A stretch of DNA of 64,000 nucleotides from Tanypteryx hageni (Eukaryota > Arthropoda > Insecta > Odonata > Petaluridae), in contig CM054118.1 in assembly GCA_028673005.1 (NCBI GenBank), positions 86,608,964 through 86,672,963 on the forward strand. Reading direction: 5' to 3'. The position numbers and the translations under genes are program-made. This document shows positions 1 to 13,300 of the stretch, in pieces (the first letter of the stretch is position 1; every line of letters starts with the position of its first letter). The notes under the pieces were generated by a model that worked only from the letters and a program-made list of their open reading frames with translations, did no database searches and was not told the DNA's origin.

Positions 1-1379
1 CTTTTTAATCAGCATGAAAGGGAGTGGGTAAATCCAATTGACAAACAAGGAGGGGAGGTGCTTTTTGTCAGGTGGGTATATGGGGATGGGAGAAAAGGAA
101 AGAAAGATGAAAGGATGAAGGTAAACGGCCACTAATGAAGTTAACTCACAGCAAAACTGAAGATGGGACAAAGGGGGACCAGGTAATGAGACAAAGAGGT
201 GGTTAAGGAAGAAAGAAGGAAACTGAGGCTTAATGATCATTTGAGGAAAGGTGCACACATAACAAACAGTTTAAAAGAGAGAGGGATTGGATTGAAAAAG
301 GTGTTTGTTTACCCTATAGTTGGGAAAGTGTTACAATTTGTTCAAGGAAGTCTAATTTAATGCCTCCCATATAAGAAAGAAGGTTGGGGAGAAGTCCAAA
401 TAATATTTAGCTAAGATTAAATGGTTGGAAAATTGGAAATCGTTAGTTATCGAATAATCCAGCCATATAAACTTCAAAGTACTAATTTTCAAATTCCCAA
501 ATTTAAATATATTATAGTTCCACAGAACATATAAAGAGTGAGATGATATTGAATTTTGGACCACAGCAGTTATATTAATGGTAACAAAATGCCTTTGGCC
601 GACAATTTATTTATGGTTCCGTTTACTGTTCACTTAGAATACATTGCCACTTACATTCAAGATGAACCAAAATGAAGAATGTCAAAGAAAAAACTAAGTT
701 CTAATAAAAAGAAAAGACTACTTTTAGAATGAGAGATGAATGCTTCTGGAGCTTAATGAAAGCAATTTTTAAGGATAAGTATCACTAAGGAGGTGCAGTA
801 GGGCAAGTAATGCCATTTGATACACATTGTGTGTGATAGTACACAATTGTTGCAGCTGCAATAAAATGTTGGAACTTCAAAGGTAAAAAGCTACAACTAT
901 TCAACAAATCACTGAAAAAGCATTCAGAAAAATTTTCCCAGAAAATATGCTTACACATAAATTCAAAATTTTTATATTAAAAATTCATTTCAATAAAAAA
1001 AAGGAATTTGAAACAAGAAGAAAAGCATTTTATGAGAGATGTACCAGGATGAAATATGGCACCAAAATTTATGCTCAAAGAAATGGAAAATTTATGAGAT
1101 TCAAAATTATAGCAAAGCCAAACTGTTTTCAAATGATATCACAATAACAAAAATATTTGAAATGGTGTTTATTTTCGTGGAATTAAAACAATAGTCTAAA
1201 TGACTTTGAAAGAAACAGTTCAAATTACATTTTTCTCCACTTTAAATTCAATAATGATCAGACAAACTTTAAAAAAATTTCAATATTTTAGAGAAAAACT
1301 GTTACATGACTGAAAAGTACACAAAATACAGAACAAGGAAAAAGAAATACCAATATGTTTAGATTCCAAAATGAACTTG
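1..1379. other. AT-rich flank downstream of the last visible ZDHHC14 exon
   Basis: No coding exon, RNA gene or complete transposon is recognisable here. It is either 3' flank/UTR of the ZDHHC14-like gene or, if exon 8 is spliced at 1444/1445, its next intron. Further C-terminal exons could lie before base 1 of the window. Confidence 0.5.
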
Positions 1380-4300
1380 TCAAATGTACATCATTAGGCA
1401 TAAAGGCAAAATGTCCCTCCAAAAGGAGATTTGTTCTTTCTCACCAATCTGTTCGATGGAGTCATCCTCGTGAGGAGAGGCCACCGGATTGACTCTCGGA
1501 GTCCCGACCGTCCCCGCAGCTTCAGACACAAGTCGATGAGTGGACCGACTTGAGGGTGGAGAGGAGGACGTGGAGGTGGGAGGGAGGGAAGAGATCGGAG
1601 AGGAGGGCGAGGGGGGAGGAGAGGATGGAGGCACCAACGACGTCATCTTACTTGGAGACTCCAGGTGGACGATCCCATTCTGCAAGGGGGATCAAGCAGG
1701 TTGGAGAGAACAAAGGATCAGCATTTATCATAAAAGGGATCAATATAATGAATGATCGGGAGTAATGCACTCAACAAGCGTAGCGTAAATTAAGTATGTT
1801 TCTCTCAGAAGATTCAGCAATTGCAATTTCAGCTTTTGCTTCCAGCATGGTTGCTGCTCTGATATAGCGATATGCTTCAACTATATTATTATCACAATGT
1901 GCTTTAAAATTTTTCTAAATATTGTATTTAATGAAGTTCAATAATAGGATTAATGAGTTTTCAAATTTTATTTCCATCAACATAGAGCCCTCATAGAATA
2001 TGATTTGAGCAAGCAATTTCTGCCCAGTGTTTTAATGTAAATGAACACTAGTAATTCTGATTCAGTGATGTGATATAGACACAGTTTTTGTCTAGCATTT
2101 CAATAATAGACTCCAGTAAGCAATGCAAAAATATAATACAAATATGCAATTGAAAATGTTTTATCACATTTTTCTCAAAAAATAAGCATGCTATCAAAAA
2201 ACAAAAATGACAATAAATCCTAATTTAGTTATGCTCTGCAACTTATGCAGGGTGTCAAAAAATCACTGTGCAATACATTGTGAAATTGTTTATTATTATT
2301 ACATATAAGTTAAGGGTACAGAGACTTTTTGGACACCCAGGACGGATGGTATGCATTGCTTTGGATACCATCTGATACTTTTTTTCCTTTCCATTTTTCT
2401 TACAGAAGGATGAGAGTTCCACACAGTTCCATAGGTTTTCCCTCCAATAGACACAACATCCCTGCAGTCCTCAGCAATACCACGAAGCCCAGGGTCAGGG
2501 GATGGCGACAACTGGTGCTGAGATGAGATCACTCCCCTTCTATCTGAAAGGAGAAAAAACAACATTTTATGTAGTAATCGGTATAGATAATGCCATCATT
2601 ACCTAGAACAACTTTGAAAACTAAGGTGGCAAAGTAAGAGAAATTACTCAATATAACTAATGAATTTAACCATTAGAGGAGCTGAAATACAGGTATGTAA
2701 AATAGGGACGGACCTAAGGTTTCTTCAGGGTTGTGTGAAAAATTTGGCCTCCCCTACTTCTAGCTTAACCAAATAAAGATATCCCTCGATTTGCCCATGT
2801 TTGGTTTGTGTTATCCCATATACACATGATAGTTTATTTAATATTATTTAGCTTTAAAACAAAAATTTAAATATGTTTATAAGTGGAATACATCTGGTAG
2901 CAACCTGAAGGCTGCCCCTCAGAAGCTTCTGCCTGAGTGCAGTGGCACATGTCCCACATGCCTAGGACTGTCTCTGATATAAAATGCGAGTATTTACAGC
3001 TAAAAACACTTCATATGGAAGTAGAGAGATGATCTTAACTCAGCTTATTCACCCTTAATGCAGAAACGTCACCTACTTCTTATACCGTATTTCTCAGCAT
3101 ATAAGACGCACTTTATTTCCAGAAAAATGACCCCCAAAATCAGCCTGTGCCTTATATGCCGAAAGTAAGATTATTGAGGTTCTCAATATGACACTAACAA
3201 GCACACTCATCCCCAAAATAGAATAATTGCCAGTCATTTGTCACAAAAACAATAAAATATACATTAATAATCAATAGTGAAAATGTTGTTAATATATACA
3301 GTAATACCTTATGCAACGTGAATTCCGAGGATGCATTTTCATTATTATGTTTTAATACATTTCCGCTCACAGTAATTACAATTTCAGCGTGTTTGGAATG
3401 TTTTAGTTCCTAATGAGCACGTTGAATAGTGTGATTAATGCCACGGAACAGTAGAATTCGTATAGATGCCATAAATATTTTATACATATCTAGGATAAAT
3501 AACATTACGTGTATTGAGATCTCAATGGCTACAAAAGTGAAAAGATATGCCTATGCTATTAGTTATAAGCTTCAGGCAATTCAATACGCAAAAAACACGT
3601 GCGGAAACCAAGTAGCAGAATGTCATTTCGGTCCACCTCCTACAGAAAAAAATGATTCGTGAATGGAGGAAACAAGAAAAACTGAAGCTGATGGGATAAG
3701 AGAAACATAGTCTTCATAAGGTTGGTCTTAAATGGCCACAACTAAAGGACAAAGTGATAGATAGTAGAAGAGAGGAAGTTTGGTAATGCTGTATTGATCA
3801 AAATCATTATGTACCTATACAAGGCAAAAAGAGTTGCAGAAGAAAAAGACTAATTGAGCATATGTATCGTTATTATATATGCACTCCATTTATTATTTAT
3901 CCCATTATATTAAAATATCATCTTAAGTTTAAGTAAGTAATAACAGTAAAGGGTATCTACATGTGCGAGCGCACTCCGATAGCTTTAATTAATATGACTG
4001 CCGAGTTCACGCAGGGAACATTTAGCTATACAAATCTCGAAGCAATTATTTATGTTTTAGATCATCCTTATTTATTTTACAAATTAAGTTTATCTAAAAC
4101 ATTATATTTAACTGTTATCACGCAGGAATATTTTCTGTAAATATTGCCAGATACGGACTTAATCATGACTGGAAATGATACATGACCTATGTCTCGTAAA
4201 TGCCATAGTGAACCAAAATATTCTTTTCCTGAAAAATCTTCTAAAAAACCGGGGTGCATCTTATACCCTGGTGTGTCTTATATGCCACAAAATACAGTAC

Positions 4301-7300
4301 TTAAAATGACAGAAAATAAGAATTGCATTGTAAAAATGTTCTGCCATCAATTTGACATTCCTTCTTCTATCAGCTACCAACTTTTTCACTCTTTCTAAAT
4401 TTTCATTGGTTACAGAACATTTTGGTCACCCACATCATTCACATCCTCTCTAACTGATTCAAATCTCTTAAACCAGGGGTCCCCCACGACCTGTGGGCCA
4501 CATGTTGCCCCCCAACCAATTCTGTGCAGCCCTTGGTCTCCCAGTAACTAAATCTTATTGCAATGTTTTATACATGTTTCACAGCATCATCTTGTAGTAA
4601 TCCAATGCAAATACATGATCGCTAAGAGCCTCAGTGTTAGATTTTGTAGCAACTTTGTCCTATCAGCACATCTTTTTCTATGTAGATTCAGATTGTCATC
4701 CACTCTCAACACAAGTGAAACATTGTATTCATAATTATTCCAAGTATATACTAAGATGATGTATGGAATTGTAACAGACAGTTATATCCTGCTGCCTCCA
4801 GCCAGTGCCCATCGATACGTATGTCAGATGTGTTTCACAAAGTCTTGAATTCTTCCCTAGTGTCTTGTGCCTCGGTGTGGGTGATTTGTCGACATTTTGT
4901 TGCTTTTGTTACTTTATCCAGTTAATTTTGAAGTGTATTTGGTGATTAAGTGATTATAGATGGCAGTAACCAAATTTCAACATTTTACAAGTCCAAACCG
5001 GGTAAGTATTATTTTGTGTGCAAATGACGTTGTATGGAAAACCATGATTGATGTGTTTGATATGATGTAAGTTGTGTCGATTTATAGATACTGTTAGGAA
5101 AAAATTCCCACAATAGAACAATCGTGTTATCACTGTAATTATGTTAATTGATGTAAGATTGTTTTTGAAATAGGTTCTGCAGCAGTAGTAGAAACTAACA
5201 TAAATTCTGGTTTGTGCCAAACCTCTTGTTTTTATACAGACTCAGTTTTGTTTGTATGACCACGTGAGTGTTGTTGTAGAAAAACTTTCCACAATGTGCA
5301 TTCCTGCGCACACGCATCAAACTCGAAAAAGTCGAGGCAGATTTAATGTGCGGTATATTAATCACTTTTTACATCTTTATAAATTAAATTATTTTATTAA
5401 ATAAATACACATTAGTAATTTCTTTCTTTTCAGATTGCTTCAAAAATATATAATTCTAAAATAATGCACCCTTTAAAAAGATGGCTTTATTAAATTAGGA
5501 GACAACAAAAAAGCAAAAAATAATAGATGTGGGCCGTCAATTCAATGATCATTGGACAAATGATTATTTTTTTGTTTTATGCTATGACAAAGTGATTTGT
5601 CTGATGCGTCAAGAAAGTATTAATAGTTTTAAATTGTTCAATAATAAGAGACACTACGAATCTCGTCATAAGGAGTACTCATTGTTTCATGGAGACATAC
5701 GACTGAACAAGTGTAATTCACTTAGGAAATCTATGCACCAGCAGCAAAATTTTTTAAAAATGGTTCTAAAAGAAAACATGTCAACAGTGCGTGCTAGTTA
5801 CCACCTGGATAAATATATTTGTGAGAATGGGAGACCGTTCACTGATGGCGAGTTTGTAAAGAATTGCATGTTAAAAGTAACAGAGGAAGTGTGTCCTGAC
5901 AATTTACATTTTATTCAGAATGTGAGTTTATCCTCATCTACCATTACAAGGCGTTTGGAAGATTTGGGAAAAGATCTATACTACATTGACTGAAAGGGCA
6001 AAAGAATTTCAATACTTCTCTTTGGCTCTTGACGAGAGGAATGACATAACAGATACTGCTCAACTACTAATTTTTATTAGGGCTGTTGATTCAAATTTTG
6101 TGATTACGGAGGAGTTGTGTGCACTGCGAAGTATGAAAGACACTACAACTGCAAAAAATGTATTCTTGAAAATATCCAAATCTTGAAGAAATCTTAATCT
6201 GAGTTGGGATAAATTAAAAAGTGTGACTACAGATGGTGCAAGAAATATGATAGGGAAAAAATCTGGGGTAGTTGCACGAATTAACGAAGAAATAGTGAAA
6301 GTTAATGCTGCAATTCCTATGCAATTACATTGCATCATTCACCAGCAGGCTTTATGCAGTAAGATTATAAAATTCGAAGATGTGATGAGTGTTGATGTAT
6401 CAAGCGTTAATTTCATCAGGCATTACGGGCTGACTCACAGGCAGTTTCAAAATTTCCTCTCTGAATTAAATGCAGAATATTGAGATGTGCTGTATCATGC
6501 CAAAGTTAGGTGATTAGGACAGTAATTAATTTTGTTTATTTTTTGTTTCGTATGTCCATTGTCCATCTCTAAACTTTAGATGGATGCGATTTGTTCATCT
6601 TACCGTAAATTTTACTATTTACTAGTAAATGTTTCAAGTGCTTTGTCCTGCATCATTCTCCGATGCTGAGGACACAATTTGACTAACTCACTCTAAAAAA
6701 AGCTCAACAGATTTTGCAATGAACTCCTACTCTAAAAAAAAGTTCAACGGATTTTGCCTGCGGCCCGCAAGGACTTTTGAATTACCAATGTGGCCCCCTG
6801 GAGGAGAAAGGTTGGGGGCCGCTGTCTTAAACTGTTCAAAAGCTTGTGCTCTTGTCACAACCTCATCACCATAGGCTTCTTGCAACATCTCACATGATTC
6901 TGTACAGGTTTTTCCAAGTTTTACACAAAATTTGTAATTAACTCTTTGTTCTAAAAACTTTCTTTCCATTTTTACTACAAATGCATAAACAGGACTTTAC
7001 AGAAGCAACCACTGAGCAAAACAATCTGCAAGCTTGACTTCAACCTCAAACAAAGTATTCAACAACGAGTCTGAAAAATATTTACCAGGGCTGCCAAATT
7101 TCCAGCAACATCACATAGCCCAAAATAAATTCAGCCCAGGAACGTTTGGGTAAGACCACATATTTAAAAATAATCAATAGATGGCTGTTTACAAAGCACT
7201 CTTATGGAAAATGTTACCTGACAAAGTTCTGAAGTTCATTAGGCTTGTGAGTATCAGTTGGTTGGAGTCATGTACTGATTTAAAAATAATCGACAGAAGA

Positions 7301-10300
7301 TTGTTCACAAAGCACTCTTATTGAAAAATGTTGTATTACACATGACCCGCCTATAACGCAGTGTCTTAGTGTGCAGTTTCACATATAAATGGTTTATAAA
7401 GTGTGACCATAATATCTTAGAACGTGATCCAGGTTCGCATTTACGTGATTTTCAAAGACTGATTTCTCCGATTTTTAATTATGAAATGTATTGCAGTATG
7501 TACACTATGTGGAATTTGTGTAATTTATACACATTTATTTCTATATTAAACAAAGTTTTATTATATTTACCCAATTTTATTAAAGGAAATTTGTATTAAT
7601 TTAATATTGATATATCGATTTATTATTATATTATGCCGTGTTTTACTATATTATTCAGAGTTTAATATTTACCTAAGACTTAAGGTATCCTATAATGCAG
7701 CTTCCTATTACACAGTGTTTTCCAGGAACATATAACTCGTGTTATAGGGACGACTGTATTTGACTTTCCCAAAAATCACTTTCCAGAAAGATTCATTTTT
7801 CCAGAAAGCCGTTTTCCCCGTTATTTTCTCTAAAATAAATCACAAAGATTTATCCAAAATGATAATTATGCTCGTGTATGAGTCAGTGTTATTTTTGTTT
7901 GTAAAAAGTGTTGTTTTTATGCAGTGCCATATTAACATAAATTATAAGTAAAAGTTATTTGTTTTGCTGTAACTTTGTGGAATTATATAATTAAAATGAG
8001 AGAAAATAAGAATCATGTAATAAAAAATCCAACTTTGTTTATTAGAAACACGACCCAGGTTTCAATGGTTAAACGTCATCTTCAGGTACAAATATCACTG
8101 TGATACACTTCATATACTAAATCTATGGGGATAAACTACCAATGGGAGGAACAAAAAACACACATGAATGAATGTCAAATTGATGGCAGATCATTTGATC
8201 ATGTCAAAAAAACAGTGTGACAAATTTTAATAGACAAACATAAAGAAGGTTTGTGCAAAAGTGGTTCCGAGGATATTGACTGATGAACAAAAATCGAGAC
8301 GGAAGGAAGTTTGTTCTCATCTTCTTCAAAGAGTCCAAAACAATGAAAATTCCGAGTCGCCGTTGGTGATGAAAATTGGATTTTTTGGTACAACCCAGAG
8401 AACAAGCATCAGAGTTGTCCAATGGAAATCTCCTGACTCACCAAGGTCCAAAAAAGCGAGCATGCCAAAGTCAAAAGTGAAGAAAATGTTGACTTGTTAT
8501 TTTGACTCCCATTGAATTCTTCGTTCAGAATTTATTCTCATGGACTAGACTGTGAACCATATATTTTGTTTGGAAGTTCTTCGACATCTGAGAGATGCAT
8601 TTTGGGGGAAAAGCCCAAACCTTTGGTCGGATAACTGGTTTCTTCACCAAGACAATGGGCCAGTGCACAGCACCCTATCAGTAGGGAAGTTTTTGACCAA
8701 GTTTCACATCACTCAGCTGGATCAACATCCATTTTCTCCTGACTTAGCTCCTAACTATTTCTTGCTATTTCCCAAACTGTTTAAAAGGACATCGCTTTGG
8801 GTGGATTGAAGGCATTAAGAAATTTGTCAGGTTTACAAGTACTTTATTTGGAAAAAGTTATACTATATTTATTTAATTATAAGCTACAATTTTTTCCCAA
8901 ATTTTTTGTTTACAAAATGAACAGTGGCTTATATGCAAGGAAATTACACTGCAGTAAAACATCATGCAAATTAAAGAGTTAAAAAAACCAAGCATTCAAT
9001 TTGGTGAACATTACTTAAGCTAGTGTCAAGAAATTGAAGGAATCAAGCTGAGGTGAACTAAACAAATTTAAACTTATTTCTGACACCATTAATTCGTCAA
9101 TAAAAATCACTTACCTAAGAGGCTAGGTGGCGTGGGACCACAAAGTACATAAAGGCAATTAGAACAAACATTGCCTTCACTATATGGATTGAAGCTTTCT
9201 TGGCCCTGCTTACTGCTGAATGATCCTTTTATCTGTAAACATAGCCAACAAGTTCCATATTAAAAACACAATATAATGCTAAATTAAAGAAACCTTACCT
9301 TTTCCTCTCAAAATACTTGATCTGTTAAAAATTGACAATGAAATTTAACAGAAAGAAATATGGCAACCTTGGATAACACATTTTACCTGACATTTTTATC
9401 ACCCAGAATCATAAGTTGATTAACCCTTTCACTATTGAGAATACTACATTGTTCCTCTCAGAACCAAATGTTTTTAGCCTCTCACATGTTCTCTACAATA
9501 TACATACAAGATGGATTAACTATCTGGTTAACTATTTTCAATAATAAACTAAATTTTTCAATTCATTAAATGCAAAGTATATACACATTAAATGAGTAAA
9601 TGTATTAACAGTTTTTACAATATTTTCTACATAAAAATAGGCAATAAAATATTTGATAAATATTTACATAACCTAACAGTTGGGTAGTTTGCGAAATAAA
9701 TATGAATAGTTTTGTTTAGTTTGCAAAATAAATATGAATAGTTTATGTGATGTTGTTGTTCAGAGAATGAGTCAGCCTCCAGTTTAAAGAAAGATTGGAA
9801 TAAACGACACTTGAAATTTAAATTACTTGAGCGCAGGTAAGCCAAGAGGATCAATAATGCAGAATCTGGTAAGAACTAAACCTTCAAGTATCAGTATGCT
9901 AAGGAAAAGATGGGAAACGTTTTTGAGTAAATTATACTGCAGGAAACTTACATCCTCATTTGTAGTTTGATTGGATGTGGTGAGGTAGGTATGGAAACCA
10001 GCCAAGCCAAGAATGCTCCAGACACTGAAGAAACAGACAACGCCTACCACAACGCTGGCTGGTGTGTCTCGCACAGCTTCCAGAAAAGGTTTGTTATCCC
10101 GAGTCACTGAGGATGGTGAAAAACACCACTTTAGATAACATGCAAACAAGGGACACAAAATGCATAAATGACTACTTCTAAGTGCATGGCATTATTTCCA
10201 AATTTTAAAATATGAAGATGAGGCTTATATACAAGGAAGAAAATGTGAGATAATCATTAAATTGTACTACTAAACCGCTTTCATTGTTCAATATTCAGAA

Positions 10301-13300
10301 CATGACATAAAAACATTACATAATCACTGCAAAAAATAAAAAATCAAAAGAAATACTATTACTATTCATGACAATTTGAAACATTTCAGTTCTTGCCAAT
10401 ATTTACAGCAGAGATCACCAGAATCCTAGGAGAAAGATACCATAGTCTACTGGATTTCAAGGCATTGTGGCAGTTTGGTCTCATACTTTGATAGTTCTTT
10501 CGATAGAGACATTTTGGTGGTGTTGCTTTCGGTTTGGAAGGCGATTTGATTACTCTTCTCTCTGTAATTTCTCTATTTGTAAAAATGTGTGGGGGAAGGG
10601 AATGTAGCATGGGCATTCAAATTGCCCACATCAGTCCTTCTTTCATAGGTTGATTCAATCATATTTTAAGATTAATTTCCAGGATAAGCACTTCAGTATC
10701 ACAAATCGAAAAATTAAGTATGTACTGGTCTTAGCTATATCTCCAATAGGTATAGCAAGATTATAGATAATCAGATGCACATTTTGGTTACAGAGCAGTC
10801 ATGTTCATCGGTGATTCTAAATTTTTAGCATCTACTTTTGGTGAATCCCCACTGAAGATGGCTGCATTTTGGCTAAAATGTGCATATGATTTTCTATAAC
10901 CATGTTATGGCTATTGGAGATACCTAAGACAAGTACTTAATTTTTCAATTTTTGATACTTATTCTGGAATTTATTTTCTGCCATAATACGCACTTGATGA
11001 TTCTTTGGTGAATATTTTAAAATTATAATAAAAAGTGATGCGTATATTCCTGGGTATTTCCTAAGGCAAAGAGAGATCTGAAGCTGGAGTCAAAACCAGG
11101 ACACTTAGAAGAAATGTTTTAGCATAATATCTGTGTTAGATATTTCCACGACAACATGCCAAATTTAAAGGATATTGGTTGAATATTTTAGGATCCTCAG
11201 CCTCTTGTGCTTGAATATTTATGATTCCATTGTCACGATAGGGAATTAAAAACATTTTAGGTGATAACAAGAAGAGAGATGTACATATTTAATGATTTTC
11301 TATGCTCTTATAATCTAGTTCTAATTTTTAAATGCCCAGAAAAAACAATGTAGACATTTTTATAAGTGGAATATATCTGATCAAGACCAAAACTAATCCT
11401 TATTCCAATATTTTCAAGGGAAAATAATTTTTGGTATACGCATTTCACATTGAGCAAAGATTTCCTAGAACACATCTCTTGCATAAATCAGGAGATACCT
11501 GTACAAGTATACCATGTTTTACATCGTTCCGATTTACGTTGTTCCTATTTATGTTGATTCGAAGTTACGTTGCTGATCAATTAATACCCATGTATGTATG
11601 TATAACATTGTTTTGACTTGAAGTTACGTCATTCGAGGTCTAAGGTTCTTTAAAAAGTTTTGTTCTCACTTTCCTGAAGCTATTATCTGATTAAAATACT
11701 AAATAAAAATCACATTCTCTGATCTAAATATCTACTCTCTGTAATATAACACTTAAATAAACAACAATCTTAAATATATTGCATCAATTTGACTGTATGG
11801 GCCTTCACAAACTATTGCATCATTCCAAATTTAGGCCAATGCTCTCTAGGTGACTGCTTAATATGTTGACCTGGAGGGGTTTTGTAACAAGGGAACCTAG
11901 TGATAAAAATATTGCTGAATTCGGACATGAAACGCTCAACACCCAGGCACAGGAGCAATTTTTTCACACCCAACTTGACCACAGAGTCACACCACGTCAG
12001 ACTACTAGCTTCCACCTCTAGAATTTGTTGTGATGCTGAATTTGTTATTTAAGTGAAATTATAATGCTCAATCATAGTAAATGTCATGCTGAATCTGATT
12101 ATGCATATTATAATTTTCTAAAAATTTGGAAAATTATTTAATGCTAGGAGCTCTGCCCCACATGCTTTGCATGTCAACCCTGTGCCTTGCTCCACGAGGC
12201 AAATTCACCCGCTGCCCATGTTAACCCCTTTCTTTTGGCATATATTTGAGGTAGAAATCTCTATTTCCGTGCTTTGTCTTAGTAGATGACATGTTTCTTA
12301 TTGCATTCACTTCTCTGCCAATTAAGGGTTTTCTTCTAGTACATTATAATGGGGAGGGTGGGTTCCAGAACTCTATATGACTACAGTTACCCCCTCTGCA
12401 CTCGATCTAACCTGGAGAGGTGGCAAGTCCATCTAAGATATGCTTTCCCTTAGTTTTGAAACTTTTGTCACATTTTTTTATTCCACATAAAGAATGGTTA
12501 TACTCTAGTTCTTTTTCTCTCTCTCTCTCAATGAGGGAGAACCAACCAACACATCCGTAAGTAACTATTATTGACAGGCTGAAAAAGAATACTTGGGTTT
12601 GTTACCATGTATAACATGCACACTAAATTTTGGACAAGTAAGAACCATAAAAATGAACTAACAAAAACAATGACAAATGAAGAATGAACAAAAAATAACA
12701 GACAAACATTGAGAGAATGCGATGAACCTTTTAGCTACAAAGTATCACAAATTAAATACTAAATCTGCCGCTTCCCCCTCTCCTTCCCCTCTCCCTGTAT
12801 TTCCCCTCTCTTACATCTATTCCCCACCCCTCCATTTCTCCGCCTGCCATTTGCCGTGCGTGCCTACAAGCTCCCACTCCTAAAAGCGACAATCAGCTCC
12901 CGCCCCTCTTTTTCTTGCTGGGAATAGCAAAATATATCTAAGAGGATAAGAGAATCTAAAAATATCAGCATGGTAACAATATTAATAATTCTAATTCACT
13001 TTACTAATTGTCTCTATATTCTTAAATGCTATCATCTTAAAGAACAGGCACTTTTCCTACTTCACTGAGTAATAATTCTCTACAAATAAGACATATATGT
13101 TTCCTGATAACAAAACAATGCCTGCAAAATGAGAATCGCCTCATGCGGCCTAGTGACTACACCCAAAATTCAGATTAGAAGTGCAGCAGTGTTGCAATCG
13201 TATTGCAGGTGATCCTGAGATGCAGAAAAGTACACTCAGACAGGGAATTCTGGTCTGCATAGTCACCTAATACTGTTTCCATTGGATCCATTTCCTGTGT

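Larger units (their letters stand above)
2544..9114 (-). other. ZDHHC14 intron 6, filled with DNA transposons
   Basis: This 6.6-kb intron holds, in order along the plus strand, a pogo-like element, a hAT element, a directly repeated ~60-bp unit (about 7165-7220 and 7278-7335), a TA-flanked MITE, a Penelope-type hammerhead-like motif and a mariner relic. Each is listed separately. 2544-3084 shows nothing recognisable. Confidence 0.7.

Noticed and set aside
1540..1765. Two overlapping Glu/Gly/Arg-rich plus-strand frames
   Set aside because: They are the reverse strand of the Ser/Pro-rich ZDHHC14 exon 8; low-complexity shadow only.
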